Assembly (NCBI RefSeq): GCF_046630445.1
Contig: NC_092343.1
Location: 135,215,501-135,279,500 of the forward strand
Length of the DNA stretch: 64,000 nucleotides
DNA from: Rutidosis leptorrhynchoides
Taxonomy: Eukaryota; Streptophyta; Magnoliopsida; Asterales; Asteraceae
Direction of reading: 5' to 3'
The stretch's first letter is position 1; each line of letters begins with the position of its first letter. A program made the translations under genes and the position numbers. Shown here in pieces: positions 51,135 to 64,000 of the stretch. The notes under the pieces are model-generated. The model was given only the letters and a program-made list of their open reading frames with translations, was not told where the DNA came from and did not search any database.

Positions 51135-51165
<31 letters not shown>

Positions 51166-51362
51166 CATTATTCATTATTCTTCATTCATCATAAATACAA
51201 CTAAACGGTTTTTTATTTTAAGCATTCTATATCAAACATCAAACCTATATAATATCATTTTACAAAATATATAGTGTAAGCACATGCATCCTGTTAATCT
51301 ATTATTTTATGTGATAAAAAATGATAAACAACATTAATAAAAATTATAATCATCATTCATTC

Positions 51363-51469
<107 letters not shown>

Positions 51470-51987
51470 TATACCTGCAGTATTTCCTAGTTTAAGCCTC
51501 ACTTTGAGATTATCTGTAAATATACAACAAATAAACAGTTACGAATATATTTTTTTAGTTTAATATTTACATATTAAACAAAATTTATTTGTGTTTACTA
51601 CCTTTTGTGGTTGTCGGTTCGTTATTTTTCTCCATTTTTGCTTCGTCTTGTTTTGAGCTTTCTCTTTAATCAGAAATTCAATCTATTTTAAGCAGTTCGA
51701 GCTTCTTGTTGTTTTTAATTAGGGTTTTCTTTTTGATCGAGCTTTTTTGAGAAAGAGAGAGCGATACGAGTGATAAATGAAGTATGAAGTGAATGAATGA
51801 TTAATTTGGGGTTTTTGTGAGGGTCACATGAGGTTGGATCACGTGACTTCTAATTTTTTTTCTTTTTGAATTTTTTATTAATACTCCAAATATTTAGAAA
51901 AGTGTTGGATCAGTTAAAAAAATTTTAGGATTCAAAATATTTTGAATTTTAAAATATTTTGAATTTCAAAATATTTTATTCTCTCTC

Positions 51988-51995
51988 TATATATA
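51988..51995 (+). promoter_or_regulatory. TATA box for the small ORF at 52061
   Basis: CTATATATAC follows a CT-rich stretch (TTCTCTCTC) and lies about 70 bp before the ATG at 52061, normal spacing for a plant core promoter with a short leader. It lies between the divergent start of Ulp1-like gene A and this ORF. Confidence 0.6.
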
Positions 51996-52060
51996 CTTTC
52001 ATATTTTATCCCCAAAAGTATAATATTGTATTAATAATTAAAAAAAACCCAACCCTAAAT

Positions 52061-52465
52061 ATGGCACAACCGTTATCTCCACCACGTTCACCATCTCCAG
52101 AAATTATGATTCCACCAGTTCATGTATACAATGAAATGGATAAACAATTCATTGTCAAAACTGTGAAGGTCATCAACAACAAGAAAAGAAACTTGAGCGA
52201 GCTTTATGAGAAGCACAAAAATCATCAAAAAATCTATCAAAGCATCATTGATGTGAAAGAAAGTTATAAGAAGATTGTTGATAATGAATTTTATCATAAA
52301 ATTTCAGCAGATGCAAAACCAAATAAAGTCTTCGAAAACTATGAAAAGAGGATTGAGCTTAACAACATGAGAATGGAAGCAAATCTGAAGAAGATGAAAT
52401 ATGAAGAGAGTAAAATAAACTTTCTTAAGGCTGAGATGGAAGAAGTTATTAAGCATTATAGATGA
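52061..52465 (+). CDS. Small coiled-coil ORF of the MULE, unknown function
   Basis: 134 residues in a single exon, start MAQPLSPPRSPSPEIMIPP, which opens with a proline-rich SP-containing tail. After residue 30 the protein is almost entirely charged helix: Lys/Glu-rich with a heptad-like pattern (NKKRNLSELYEKHKNHQKIY, then KKIVDNEFYHKI and RMEANLKKMKYEESKINFLK). No catalytic motif, signal peptide or membrane segment is seen. The start at 52061 is preferred over an upstream ATG at 51959, because the latter lies before the TATA box. It sits between the two Ulp1-like genes, divergent from gene A. An oligomerising partner of the transposase or of the Ulp1-like proteins is only a guess. The frame is intact, unlike its neighbours. 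Confidence 0.6.
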   Translation: MAQPLSPPRSPSPEIMIPPVHVYNEMDKQFIVKTVKVINNKKRNLSELYEKHKNHQKIYQSIIDVKESYKKIVDNEFYHKISADAKPNKVFENYEKRIELNNMRMEANLKKMKYEESKINFLKAEMEEVIKHYR

Positions 52466-52539
52466 ATTATCAGATAATTATGTTATCGTCGTTTGTATCT
52501 TGGTTTAAAAATCTGTATTGTAATGTTTTTTAATGCTTA

Positions 52540-52715
52540 ATGAATGATATGGTGAATGAATAATGTTTTAAATAATAATTATTTACTTATTCATGATCAA
52601 AATATAAGTTCAAGTTTATGATAATAAAAAAAACTAAGACTTGTGTCAATATGAATGAGAAAAACGTATGATGAATGATAAATGTTGAATAATGAATGAT
52701 GAATGATGAATAGTG

Positions 52716-52753
<38 letters not shown>

Positions 52754-52828
52754 GATGAACGATGGATGATGAATAGTGAATGATGAATGATGAAATTATA
52801 AATGATGAATGATGAATGATGTATAGTG

Positions 52829-52866
<38 letters not shown>

Positions 52867-52925
52867 GATGATTAGTGAATGATGAATGATGAAAAGAATA
52901 ATGAATCATGAATGATGAATTTGAC
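52540..52925. repeat. GATGAAT tandem array (inverted orientation of the ATTCATC motif)
   Basis: About 30 copies of GAATGAT/GATGAAT-type units in near-tandem, on the opposite strand to the clusters at 42640 and 45150. It follows the small ORF. Confidence 0.88.
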
Positions 52926-53727
52926 AATCTACATTACATCTTTTCTTTGTGTAAACATTATAAAAGGAGTTGAATGATAAAAAAATTATTTAATGAATAT
53001 TAAAAAATGTATATATTTAATGAGAAAATTGTGCTTAGTGCTTCCTAAACATCATTTTTATTTTTTTTTATCTAAAAAAACATAATTTCACATTAAAGTA
53101 ACATTCATCAGCAACACTTATTATTTATAACATAATTGTATTTGGATGAATTAAACTCAAGTAGTTAAATTTCTTAAAAAAAATCTTAATACATGCATGT
53201 AAATAAAAATATTATTCATCATGTTTTCACTACTCATTCGTCATAAAAGTTTTCACTTATTTTCTGTGTATCTTCTTCTTGCACTTTCCATCAGTTGTTC
53301 TTTTTCAGTCTCTGTGTATGCACTATGAAAGTAATTCATTTCTTTAAGAACTTCATCCTTAATAATGTTGATGTCGCTAACTATTATCTTTGCAGCATAT
53401 TTTTTGCGCAGCTTCTCAATCTGTATGTCCCTTTCTTGGCCTTCATCTTCTAGATAACAATCCCATGAATCACCACTCACATACATCTCCATATATCTCA
53501 TCGTTAAAACACCTAAGCTGGATCCATTTCATTTGATCTCCATTTGAATACCTTTCTCTTTGGTTATGATTTTGTCAACAAATCCGATTTGATATGTTTG
53601 AATTCTCCCAGATAACTCGAGAACAAGTATTTATGCATTTTTATAAATGATTTTAATAATTTTAGATATCTCTACTTATTAATACATAAGATAATGTCAA
53701 ACCTACAAAAAAAAATTATATGTGATG

Positions 53728-53730
<3 letters not shown>

Positions 53731-53779
<49 letters not shown>
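53731..53779. repeat. (TA)n microsatellite in Ulp1-like gene B
   Basis: About 24 TA units in a probable intron, followed by another ATTCATC cluster (53815-53895). Confidence 0.95.
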
Positions 53780-53783
<4 letters not shown>

Positions 53784-53814
53784 TGATTGAATGATAAAAT
53801 GAATGATCAATGAT

Positions 53815-53895
53815 ACCTTCATCTTTCATCATTTATCATTCATCATTCATCATTTCATCATTCATCATTCATCATTTATCATTCATCATTGATAA
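53815..53895. repeat. ATTCATC cluster in Ulp1-like gene B
   Basis: Short near-tandem CATCATTCAT units in an intron. Further GATGAATGACAAACAT-like units lie at 54670-54800. Confidence 0.8.
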
Positions 53896-56800
53896 ATTTA
53901 TGATTTATCATTAATTTTTCTCATTCATCATTAACAGACTTTATATTCATTTTGTTATTTAATTTTCTTACCAAACCATCAGGAGCAAGTCCATACTTCT
54001 CATCAGTTGGCATATCCAAGTAGCTACGGTCTATTATATCAATATCTGAGCTTGTTAGATTGAAGCACAATAAGAAATTTAGTCCACTAACAAATACTGG
54101 GAAGAAAACCTGCATTTTACAATGATAACTTTTACGTTAATATGTTTCATTAAATATTAATAATTTGTTAACATTTTTTACATCAATTTATCATACCATT
54201 TCTACTTCAGAAAATTTGTAATCTATATCATCACATGTTGTCTGGTGAACAATTTTTTCTCTGAATTTGACATATGTTTCTTCCTTATAAGCACTCAAAT
54301 CCAACATATCTTCTGTCTTCACAGTTTAAACAATTTATATGCTGTTAGTACATAATCATTGAGTTTTTTATTTTTAAAAAGTTTTTTAATGACATACCAA
54401 AATTGAAGCTGGAAACATATATCTTGTCACTTTGTGTTTTGTATACAATTTTGCTTCCATGTTCAATATTGCTGACCAGCAGTCAGTGACTAAGTTTGAT
54501 AATTCCGTTTGATGAAGTAGGCTTGCAATCTCATTCCTGTTTAGTAGTTTCCCGCTCATGCAGCTGAATACAACTACTATGTTTTGAGTTAAATAATCAT
54601 TATTACACAGTAAATAAACATGAAATTATCAAATGCTAAATTTCATAAATGTATGTAATATTTTGTCACAAATATGATCAATGACAAACATAGTGAATGA
54701 CAAACATGATGATCGACAAACATGATGATTGAAAATCAAGGTCAATGGCAAACATGGATGAATGGCAAACATGATGAATGACAAATTTTTATTCTTTTAA
54801 TGACAAACATGATGAATTATAAATATAATTATTTATGAAGAATATAAATTATAAATAAGATTTATGAAAAATAACATCATTAATCATAATCTGTTTTTTA
54901 TATACTTACTCTAGTGCATCAGCAAAACAGTACATGAATGTTGAGATTTCTTTTTCCATTTGTGTGAGCTCACTCTTGTGATCAACTACAGTTGCATTCC
55001 ATGGTGTAAATATGATGTCATGATCTTCGGATTCAGTCAAAAGTTTGAATGATGGAGTTTCTATTCCATCCAACGTTTTCTTTTTTGATCTTGATTCAGA
55101 TTCAGCTCTTGGCTTTTGATTCATCTCAGCATACAGATTTCTAGGTTTCAAAGCAGATTTCTTTTCGCCATTATTGCTGATTTGTAGTGAAGTAGTTGCA
55201 GTTATTTGCTGTTTTTGTTTAGAATCTTCTTTTGTTGCAGGTTCTTTTCTTTTTGTTGCCTCGGATTCTTGCTTGAACAAACTTGTAAATTTTCTTTCAA
55301 ATTCATCAATATCCTTATTGTTTGGATACATTTTTGTTGCTTTTGTTAACACACTGTTAATTGCATTTGTTTCTTCAACTATTCGTCGATACCTCAAATC
55401 TAAACACTTAAGATAGTCCTGTAAATTTTATATTGTATCAATCATAACATTCATTAAACAATTTTCATTCATCTCAAAACAACCACAAATCGTCAGAAAC
55501 AAATAATTTTTTTTTGTCAAACTGATTAAATATTAATCAAACATTTAACATTCATTAAAAAGCATATACACAAAATATGCCTCTACATTGTTTGGTGTTT
55601 TGAAATTTATTTGTTTTTGTTTCCCTTTTTCTTGAAAATCATCACTAACAATTTCTTCTTTTGCCTTCACAATTCTTCCTTCACCAAATTCCCCTTTCTT
55701 CATTTCTACATCAATCCTTCCTTTTATTTCTTCTGCTGTCCATCGCTCGATCACATAGATATTTTTATTTTTCAAGAAACCTTCACATTCTACTCTTTCT
55801 AGATACAACAGCTACAATCAAAGAATAAAGTACAATTTTGTTTTTTATTGTATTTAATATAAAGAATAAGTTTAATTTTAACAGTAAAATATATATGAAT
55901 TTGTACTTACAATTAGGACACTTAACGGTCCAGAATAATACTGTCCATTTTGTCCTCTGTCCTATCCCTTCTTGCTCTGCAGTAGACATTCATATATGTA
56001 TCCACACCAATCAACCTTCGATACATCTACCTCATTTGTAATACATGGCAAGAACTTCAAATTACATATTCCACATTTGTTAGCTTCTGCCATACAAGTA
56101 GCAAAAAGAACAAGGAAGTTCAAAACGAACTTTCTATCTGCATTTTTTCTTTCCTTCATATATTCAACAACATCTGTTGAATGTATGTCTTGCTGGTTCT
56201 TAAACTATTTCCTCCATGAAATAGTCACCGGATCAATTGGATTGCTTCTTTCCACGTAATTAATCTTCAATCCTTTCATTGGTACACCTAAGACTTCATG
56301 CACTGTTTCTTTTGTGATTTTAATTGAACCATTCTAAAGATTTAATGTTGATGAACATTCATCAAAATTGTTTACTAGATAGTAACCAAGTTTCATCTGA
56401 TTTTCAAAGAACTTCATTTCTAAAATTGACCCAAATCCAATCTGCCTTATCTTTTCTTTTTGAATGTCATTCATATTCTGTATCACGGTGTATAAATATT
56501 TTGGTGATGATCTTGACCTTATAATTTCATCTTCTTCGTGTTTAATACCTGCTTATTATATTATTATAACAACTACATCATTTATTAGATTTTTTAAATA
56601 TAAAAATCAAAGTAAATTAACTTTTTAATTTTTTTTAAAGATGAATGTTACCTTTTTATTTAGAAGCTTTGAATGATGGCCTTTCAAAATCATCATCAGA
56701 ATTGTCTTTGGTTTTTGATCTACTTGTGCCTTCACCAAACGTATTAATTTTTCCATGCAAACTTTTTTCTAATTTTTTCAACTCTCCCATATTTTGGAGT

Positions 56801-58034
56801 ACCTTAATTACTGCATTTTCAACATGCCTTATATCCTTTTTATTCAATGCAGGTGTCTTTCTTACATATTTTCTTTTCCGTCTTTTTCAAACTTTTCATG
56901 TTTATCCTTCTTTTTCAATTTCTGTTTTTCTTCAATCTCTGCAAACAGTTATGCAATCATTTATCATAAGCTATTTACATACAAGTTTATAATTATGTAT
57001 TCATCTAAGTATATTATTCATCTGTATTTTTTATAATTCATCATAACTATAGTCATTTTTTCAACATTTAACATTCGTATTTTTTATTATTCATCTTCAT
57101 GAAACATGTAATCTAATCATTGTATATATTTTTGTCCTTCATTATAAAATGTAAGCAGTTTAATGTACTTTTTATCATTCATCATGTACTTTTTATCATT
57201 CATCATAAACTATAACCATTAATATGTATTTTTTTTTACCATTCATCATGTATTCTTTTTTATCATTTATCATTAACTATTATGATAGGCAGTTTTTTTT
57301 TAACATAACACATTCTTATTTTCTATCATTCATCAGAATACAACATGTAAACTATTATTTGTACGTTTTTTTTTTCATTCATCATATACTATACGCATTT
57401 TTGTGTTATTTTTTCTATCATTCATCATTTAACATTTACGATATTCAAACATCAGCACAATGCATAAATATAACATTCATATTTTCATCATTCATTTCAG
57501 TTTATATCATATTCATCATATACTAATCAATCATGTAACAACTAAAATAACAGTCATCCTTATTAATACATCATTCATCAGTTTAATTAATCTAAACGTT
57601 TTCAATTTCATTCATCGATATCAGATTTAAACCATATTATCCTATTATTGAATCGCATAATTTCAATTTTCATTCATCAGTTTAATTGTAACTACTTTTT
57701 AAAATTTATAAATCACGTAATCAATAAAACGTTACTTTTATCGTACCTGCATCATGAATTTCGTTTGATTTTCTCTTATTATTTTCATCTCTTTTTTTAC
57801 GTTTTTTGGATGCATCTTCCGCCATTACGTGAGCTTGTAATCAAGTTTTATGTTAGATTCTTCTTCAATATCAGCTTGTAATCTTCTTTTAACGATCGAG
57901 CTTCAGTAGATTGTTGTTAGAATCGTCGGGTTTTTTCAAATTTGTTAGCTTCGATTTCGTGGATCTGATATTTATTCGATCATCGTTTTAGGGTTTTTTT
58001 TTGTTTTTAGCGTTTTTTCTTTTCTGTAATTCGT

Positions 58035-58147
58035 ATTTTGTAAATGACGATTTTACCCCTCCGCGTTATTTTTAGTTTTATGTTAATTTGTGGTCTACAT
58101 TTACTTATCCAGTTTGTACTCGTTTTAAGATTAGCCACGGATCGTGC

Positions 58148-58150
<3 letters not shown>
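58035..58150 (-). repeat. Right terminal inverted repeat of the MULE
   Basis: The reverse complement starts GGGGCACGATCCGTGG and matches the left end in order and spacing. The next base outward begins a TA run. Confidence 0.75.
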
Positions 58151-58191
<41 letters not shown>

Positions 58192-58193
58192 AG
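58151..58193. repeat. (TA)n microsatellite between MULE and next element
   Basis: About 20 TA units with two G interruptions. Confidence 0.95.
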
Positions 58194-58196
58194 TGG

Positions 58197-60614
<2,418 letters not shown>

Positions 60615-60792
60615 TATATATGAGTTGTTAATGTGTTACTTAACTATTAAGAATTGTGTTTAAGGTATATATTAAAATTATTTGCCGCAAACAACGCGCG
60701 GATATTTTCCGCTAGTTATGTACATATACCGACTAATGAAGGTTATTGGTCAAATATTATATGACAAAAATGCTTCTCTGTATTAGACTGGC
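60615..60792. other. Upstream region of kinase gene 1
   Basis: No coding frame. It includes AACAACGCGCGGATATTTTCC, wording common at Helitron-like or satellite ends, but with no further support. Confidence 0.4.
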
Positions 60793-60800
60793 TATTTATA
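60793..60800 (+). promoter_or_regulatory. TATA box of pseudokinase gene
   Basis: TATTTATA lies 137 bp before the ATG at 60930. It leaves only about 15 bp before the in-frame ATG at 60816, so that ATG would fall before the expected transcript start. Confidence 0.55.
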
Positions 60801-60929
60801 TCCTTTTCTGGTTGCGTGGGTGAATATAATTTTAAAATTTTGATCCCTTCCCAACACCTACTACACCAACGCCAACTCCCTCACATCTCGTGTCTTTTAT
60901 CTGCTAATCGAAACGGAAATATATCGATC

Positions 60930-61862
60930 ATGCCGTCTTTATTGAGAAAACTAGAAGATTTACTAAACCCGTATAAGGGCTTTTTTATCAAGTATAACGA
61001 TATATTAGATGCAACCAACCACTTTCACACGACAAATATAATTCAGCAAGTGGAAAAATATAATCATGTCTACAGAGGAAAACTAATTCGGTTTGGCACA
61101 AGGATCAATGTTATTGTAGAAAAGAGGTTAAATATGACTGCAGAGGAGCTTTTAAAACTGGTCTCAATGATTTCTCGTTTTAAGCATAAAAATATTGCCA
61201 CTTTTGTTGGGTTTTCTTATTCTTTAGACCTCGTCTACGATGCAATCGCCGACAATTGCATCGCCTACATCGTTTCCGATGGTGAAGTTAAAGAAAGTCT
61301 CAGCCAAAGCCAAAATATCGTACATGTTTTCAGTTCCAGCTATAATAATTTTGACTACGTCTATTATAAACTCACATGTTCCCAAAGAATACAAATATGT
61401 ATGGATGCTGCCCGTGCCTTGAGTTACATCCATGATTGTGATGCCATACACGGTGATTTCAGGAGCACTAGCGTTCTTTTAACAGAAGATTTGGAGGTTA
61501 AGGTTGTGTGTTTGGTTATAATCCCTGAAAATTCGACCTTTTCCCATTACACTGATCTAGATTTTAGTGTGACACAGAAATCTGACGTGTATTCTTTCGG
61601 TGTGGTTTTGAAAGACTTGTTTTGTCAGCAGTATCTAAATCCTTCACGCAGTGGGAATACTGCAAATTTCAGATTTTACTTTGATGATGATATACGCGAA
61701 CAATTGCATTCACAAGCATTTCTCATTTTGTCTGAAACGATTGATAGATGCTTGAATGCGCAACATCAGCGGCGCCCAAATATGGATGAAACTGTAAAAC
61801 TACTTGATAAAGCGTTATTTCTACAAAGGAGGCATGAAAATCCGGTTAGACAATCCTTTTGA
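60930..61862 (+). CDS. Receptor-like cytoplasmic pseudokinase
   Basis: 310 residues from the ATG at 60930. The frame opens 38 codons earlier at 60816, but that lies too close to the TATA box. The fold follows plant receptor-like kinases: YNDILDATNHF before the N-lobe, FKHKNIATFVGFS around beta-4, CMDAARALSYIHD before the catalytic loop, and KSDVYSFGVVL after the activation segment. Catalytic parts are lost: there is no glycine loop (VEKYNHVYRG), VAVK reads VIVEK, HRD reads HGD with its Lys as Arg and Asn as Ser, and DFG is replaced by CLV. It should not transfer phosphate and may act as a signalling scaffold. There is no signal peptide or membrane segment. The open frame without stops suggests it is kept. 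Confidence 0.82.
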   Translation: MPSLLRKLEDLLNPYKGFFIKYNDILDATNHFHTTNIIQQVEKYNHVYRGKLIRFGTRINVIVEKRLNMTAEELLKLVSMISRFKHKNIATFVGFSYSLDLVYDAIADNCIAYIVSDGEVKESLSQSQNIVHVFSSSYNNFDYVYYKLTCSQRIQICMDAARALSYIHDCDAIHGDFRSTSVLLTEDLEVKVVCLVIIPENSTFSHYTDLDFSVTQKSDVYSFGVVLKDLFCQQYLNPSRSGNTANFRFYFDDDIREQLHSQAFLILSETIDRCLNAQHQRRPNMDETVKLLDKALFLQRRHENPVRQSF

Positions 61863-62053
61863 TCTGAATTCTTAAGTGAAAATTGATAACCTTACTTGAA
61901 CCATCAATTGTTGTTATTGTTATTATTAAGGGATAGTTATTAAAAATGAGCAGCTTGGGTACTTATTACTTTTTTTCTTTTTGAAGGCGGCTACTTTTTT
62001 AGTAGAGAAAATTAGTCCCAAGCTCATATTTTATATGCATATTATTCGTTAAA
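61863..62053. other. Spacer between kinase genes
   Basis: No gene seen. It contains a short TTGTTATTGTTATTATTA run right after the pseudokinase. Confidence 0.6.
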
Positions 62054-62217
62054 ATTTTGTCGATTGTCCCTGAATTTTCTACTAAACATTGTAGGTGGTC
62101 TTAAACCATTTTTTGACTTTGTTGACCTCGATCTTTGAAGATATTCCACGAAGTCAAAAAAATAGTTTAAAGTCACCTACAATGTTTAATACAAAATTCA
62201 AGAACCATCGACAAAAT
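62054..62217. repeat. Foldback element, about 65-bp arms
   Basis: The left arm (62054-62120) and right arm (62150-62217) pair with about 85% agreement, sharing AACATTGTAGGTG and ATTTTGTCGAT, around a loop of about 30 bp. A small MITE or hairpin precursor is possible. It lies between the two kinase genes. Confidence 0.75.
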
Positions 62218-62274
62218 TCAGGGACCATGTAGAAGAATATCAACCCCATAAGGTGTTATATTTCATTAATCAAC

Positions 62275-62282
62275 TATTTATA
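62275..62282 (+). promoter_or_regulatory. TATA box of kinase gene 2
   Basis: TATTTATA lies 82 bp before the ATG at 62364, and the same octamer precedes kinase gene 1. It lies just after the foldback element. Confidence 0.5.
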
Positions 62283-62363
62283 GATATACAAACCTAACTA
62301 AATTCTAATGGACCAAGCCTGTTATACAATTGATTTGAGTCGGTACTAATATTCTAATATTAA

Positions 62364-63473
62364 ATGTCACAGAAAAGCATCAAGATTGCACTAGATGACA
62401 TTAAGTCAGCGACACAGAATTTTGCAGAAACGTACCAAATAGGATCTGTCAGATATGGTAAGGTGTATAGAGCAGAACTCTACCTTTTTGATGAAAATAT
62501 CTTTATGGAAACAGAAGAAAATAATCCAGAGGAAATGTATAGGATGCAAAGTATTGTAGCTATAAAACACATCTTATATGATGAGAAAGATGCTGAAAAG
62601 GGGCAGGATGAGAAAGATATTGAAAAGGGGCAAGACGAGCTAGTGTTCTCTCTAGAAATTGAAATGCCTCGTAGATACGAGCATCCCAAAATAGTTTCAC
62701 TTACTGGCTTTTCTGAAGAATATGTTAAAATGCTTCGTAAATTCGAGCATCCCAACATAGTTGCATTTCTCGGCTATTGCAAAGAAAATTCAGAATTCAT
62801 CCTTGTCTATGAGTTTAATCCAAATGGTAGCCTGAATGATTATTTGAAAAGCACCAAAAAAGAATTTTATCTTAATTGGGTTCAACGGATTAGAATATGT
62901 GTTGACATTGCACAAGGGTTAAATTATCTTCAAAGATGCTTCATGGATGAAGAGAGGAAAGTTTATCATGATATCAAAAGTGCCAACATATTTTTGGGCA
63001 AGAATTGGGAGGCCAAAATTTCTGACTTTGGACTGTCCAAATATCACCATGTGAATCAATTGGAATGTACTGCGAGTACATATACTATTGCAAGTAGTGA
63101 GGTATACTTGGATCCTGAATATTTGAGGACGGGTAAATTTGAAAAAAAATCAGACATATACTCTTTAGGAGTCGTGTTTTTTGAAATACTGTCTGGGAGA
63201 TTGGCATATGACCAAATTTTTCTCAATGAAAATATCAAAGGGATTGCAGCAATCGCACAGAAGTGCTTTAACGAAGGAACGTTAGAGAAAATAATAGATC
63301 CTAAATTATTCGAAGAAACAGAGGAACTCTTCTTTGGGCTGAAGATAGGAGTCAATCAAGAGTCGTTAGAAGTATTTGCTAAAATTGCATTTAGATGTTT
63401 GACTAAAAGTCAAGACAGACCTCCAACAATCAAAGTCATCATTAAAGAACTTCAAGATGCATTACACATTCAA
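62364..63473 (+). CDS. Receptor-like cytoplasmic kinase, non-RD (first exon)
   Basis: The first 370 residues hold a full kinase fold: IGSVRYGKVY loop (26-35), VAIK lysine 68, LVYEFNPNGSL, YHD catalytic loop with Asp 203, Lys 205 and Asn 208 (KSANIFL), DFG 221-223, YLDPEY 248-253, SDIYSLGVVFFEIL, and DRPP at 351-354. HRD reads YHD, so it is non-RD, a type common in immune receptors. Probable substrates are Ser/Thr proteins at the plasma membrane or in the cytoplasm. Oddities: residues 101-116 and 123-138 are tandem copies (MPRRYEHPKIV and MLRKFEHPNIV, 66-bp unit), and DEKDAEKGQ is followed by DEKDIEKGQ. A GTAAGT donor follows codon 370; read unspliced, the frame runs to 63602. A downstream exon is likely, possibly outside the window. 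Confidence 0.85.
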
Positions 63474-64000
63474 GTAAGTCACTACTTCAAAAATCTGCTA
63501 CAAATTTTCCCTAATTGCATGCGTAATTCTAATCTGTACTACCAATTTGGAGGTTTTTCATCTTTAAATATTGGTTTACGAAATTTGTACTTGACACTAT
63601 AATTACCGAATCTAAGTACAGTGGCAAGTGGAAATTTGGGGGAACTTTTAGATTTCAAGTTTAGATATGTTACTGAAACGTGAAAATATGTAATAGTAGT
63701 AATGCGTGTGTATATACTCTTCCAACTTTCCAATATCTCTTTTCTCCAGCTCTTTACTTCTGCAACTTCAACCTTCACACCATAAACTTAAAAAAAACCC
63801 TTTTCTCTACAAATATACTAGATTTTGAAGCGGATTTTGTTTATATGGATACTTTAAACAAAAAGGAAAGAAATCATATGTCTTGGAAGTCTAGTTTAAC
63901 TTATGGAGTAACTTTATACCTCTATAGCTACTGCATATCTGCGCCTCCCTTGTTCTTGTAGATGGGAATAATAATGTAGAGGTTAATCAATTGTGGCCAA
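63474..64000 (+). other. Probable intron or 3' region of kinase gene 2
   Basis: Begins GTAAGT. No second kinase exon is clear in the rest of the window. An open stretch at about 63810-63960 is not recognisable as a domain. Confidence 0.45.

Larger units (their letters stand above)
53253..57825 (-). pseudogene. Ulp1-like gene B of the MULE, active site lost
   Basis: A paralogue of gene A with the same order of parts. The start exon is MAEDASKKRKKRDENNKRKS (57825-57747). The mobile-type domain lies at about 56550-55960 (SSPKYLYTVIQNM, then ITKETVHEVLGVPM and VDWCGYIYECLL), and a linker exon near 55800 matches the LHYVEATR exon of gene A. An acidic linker (55397-54906) and a region like gene A's VWSSMLNDEEK exon (about 54420-54540) follow. 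The protease remnant is FFPVFVSGLNFLLC (no catalytic His), IDIIDRS (Asp kept), and SLGVLTMRYM where gene A has DCGVFVMCHM, so Cys is replaced by Leu. There are in-frame stops near 56310, 56200 and 53540. It is a dead paralogue, or a scaffold if the stops are avoided by splicing. Confidence 0.75.

Noticed and set aside
60660-60720. Possible Helitron end near AACAACGCGCGGATATTTTCCGCTAG
   Set aside because: There is a hairpin-like GC patch, but no matching 5' end or Rep/helicase sequence was seen.
63680-63961. 93-residue reading frame after kinase gene 2
   Set aside because: Composition is intron- or UTR-like, with no domain, and it follows a GTAAGT donor.

Overview
This is AT-rich plant nuclear DNA, apparently a eudicot. 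Nested Ty3/gypsy (Tekay, Athila) and Ty1/copia elements, FAR1-type Mutator-like transposons (MULEs), TA microsatellites and plant receptor-like kinase genes all point that way. An Asteraceae-like genome is a guess from the style of the retroelements and kinases and is not proven. No tRNA, rRNA, CRISPR array or bacterial-type gene was seen. Only two ordinary host genes are clear, both at the right end.

Layout, left half (1-36697): a nested stack of LTR retrotransposons. The oldest frame is a plus-strand gypsy element (LTR 1-1313, primer site at 1316, acidic leader ORF 1667-2395, start of gag to 21427). A minus-strand Athila-type element (2570-20992, target duplication CGGAT) lies inside it. 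That element is itself interrupted by a minus-strand, gag-only gypsy element (7196-15753, target duplication TCTCA). The old gypsy copy is abruptly joined at about 21428 to a minus-strand copia fragment, whose 5' LTR is at 36212-36697. The copia fragment is split by a very young, nearly whole plus-strand Tekay-type chromovirus (22682-35795, target duplication TATAT, two 3253-bp LTRs with about five differences). This chromovirus carries an F-box gene segment between its leader and gag.

Middle (36698-40570): small non-autonomous DNA elements (one hAT-like with an 8-bp duplication, one with about 65-bp inverted ends, one with telomere-like core repeats, one CTCGG-rich), microsatellites, and an unidentified decayed coding remnant.

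Right (40571-58150): a 17.6-kb MULE set in a TA microsatellite. It holds a FAR1/MuDR-type transposase gene (plus strand, decayed), two collinear Ulp1-like cysteine protease genes (minus strand), and between them a small TATA-driven coiled-coil ORF. The second Ulp1 copy has lost its catalytic Cys and His. Introns and spacers are filled with an ATTCATC-type motif. Three further inverted-repeat elements follow, each separated only by (TA)n runs; the last contains ten copies of a perfect 14-bp palindrome.

Far right (60615-64000): two receptor-like cytoplasmic kinase genes in the same direction, one a clear pseudokinase and one probably active but non-RD.

The signals I rate highest are an array of eight hairpins with covarying arms inside the LTRs of the 7196-15753 element, the F-box passenger of the young chromovirus, the double-Ulp1 MULE, the palindrome array, and an age inversion between the two nested gypsy elements. 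All counts were made by eye.
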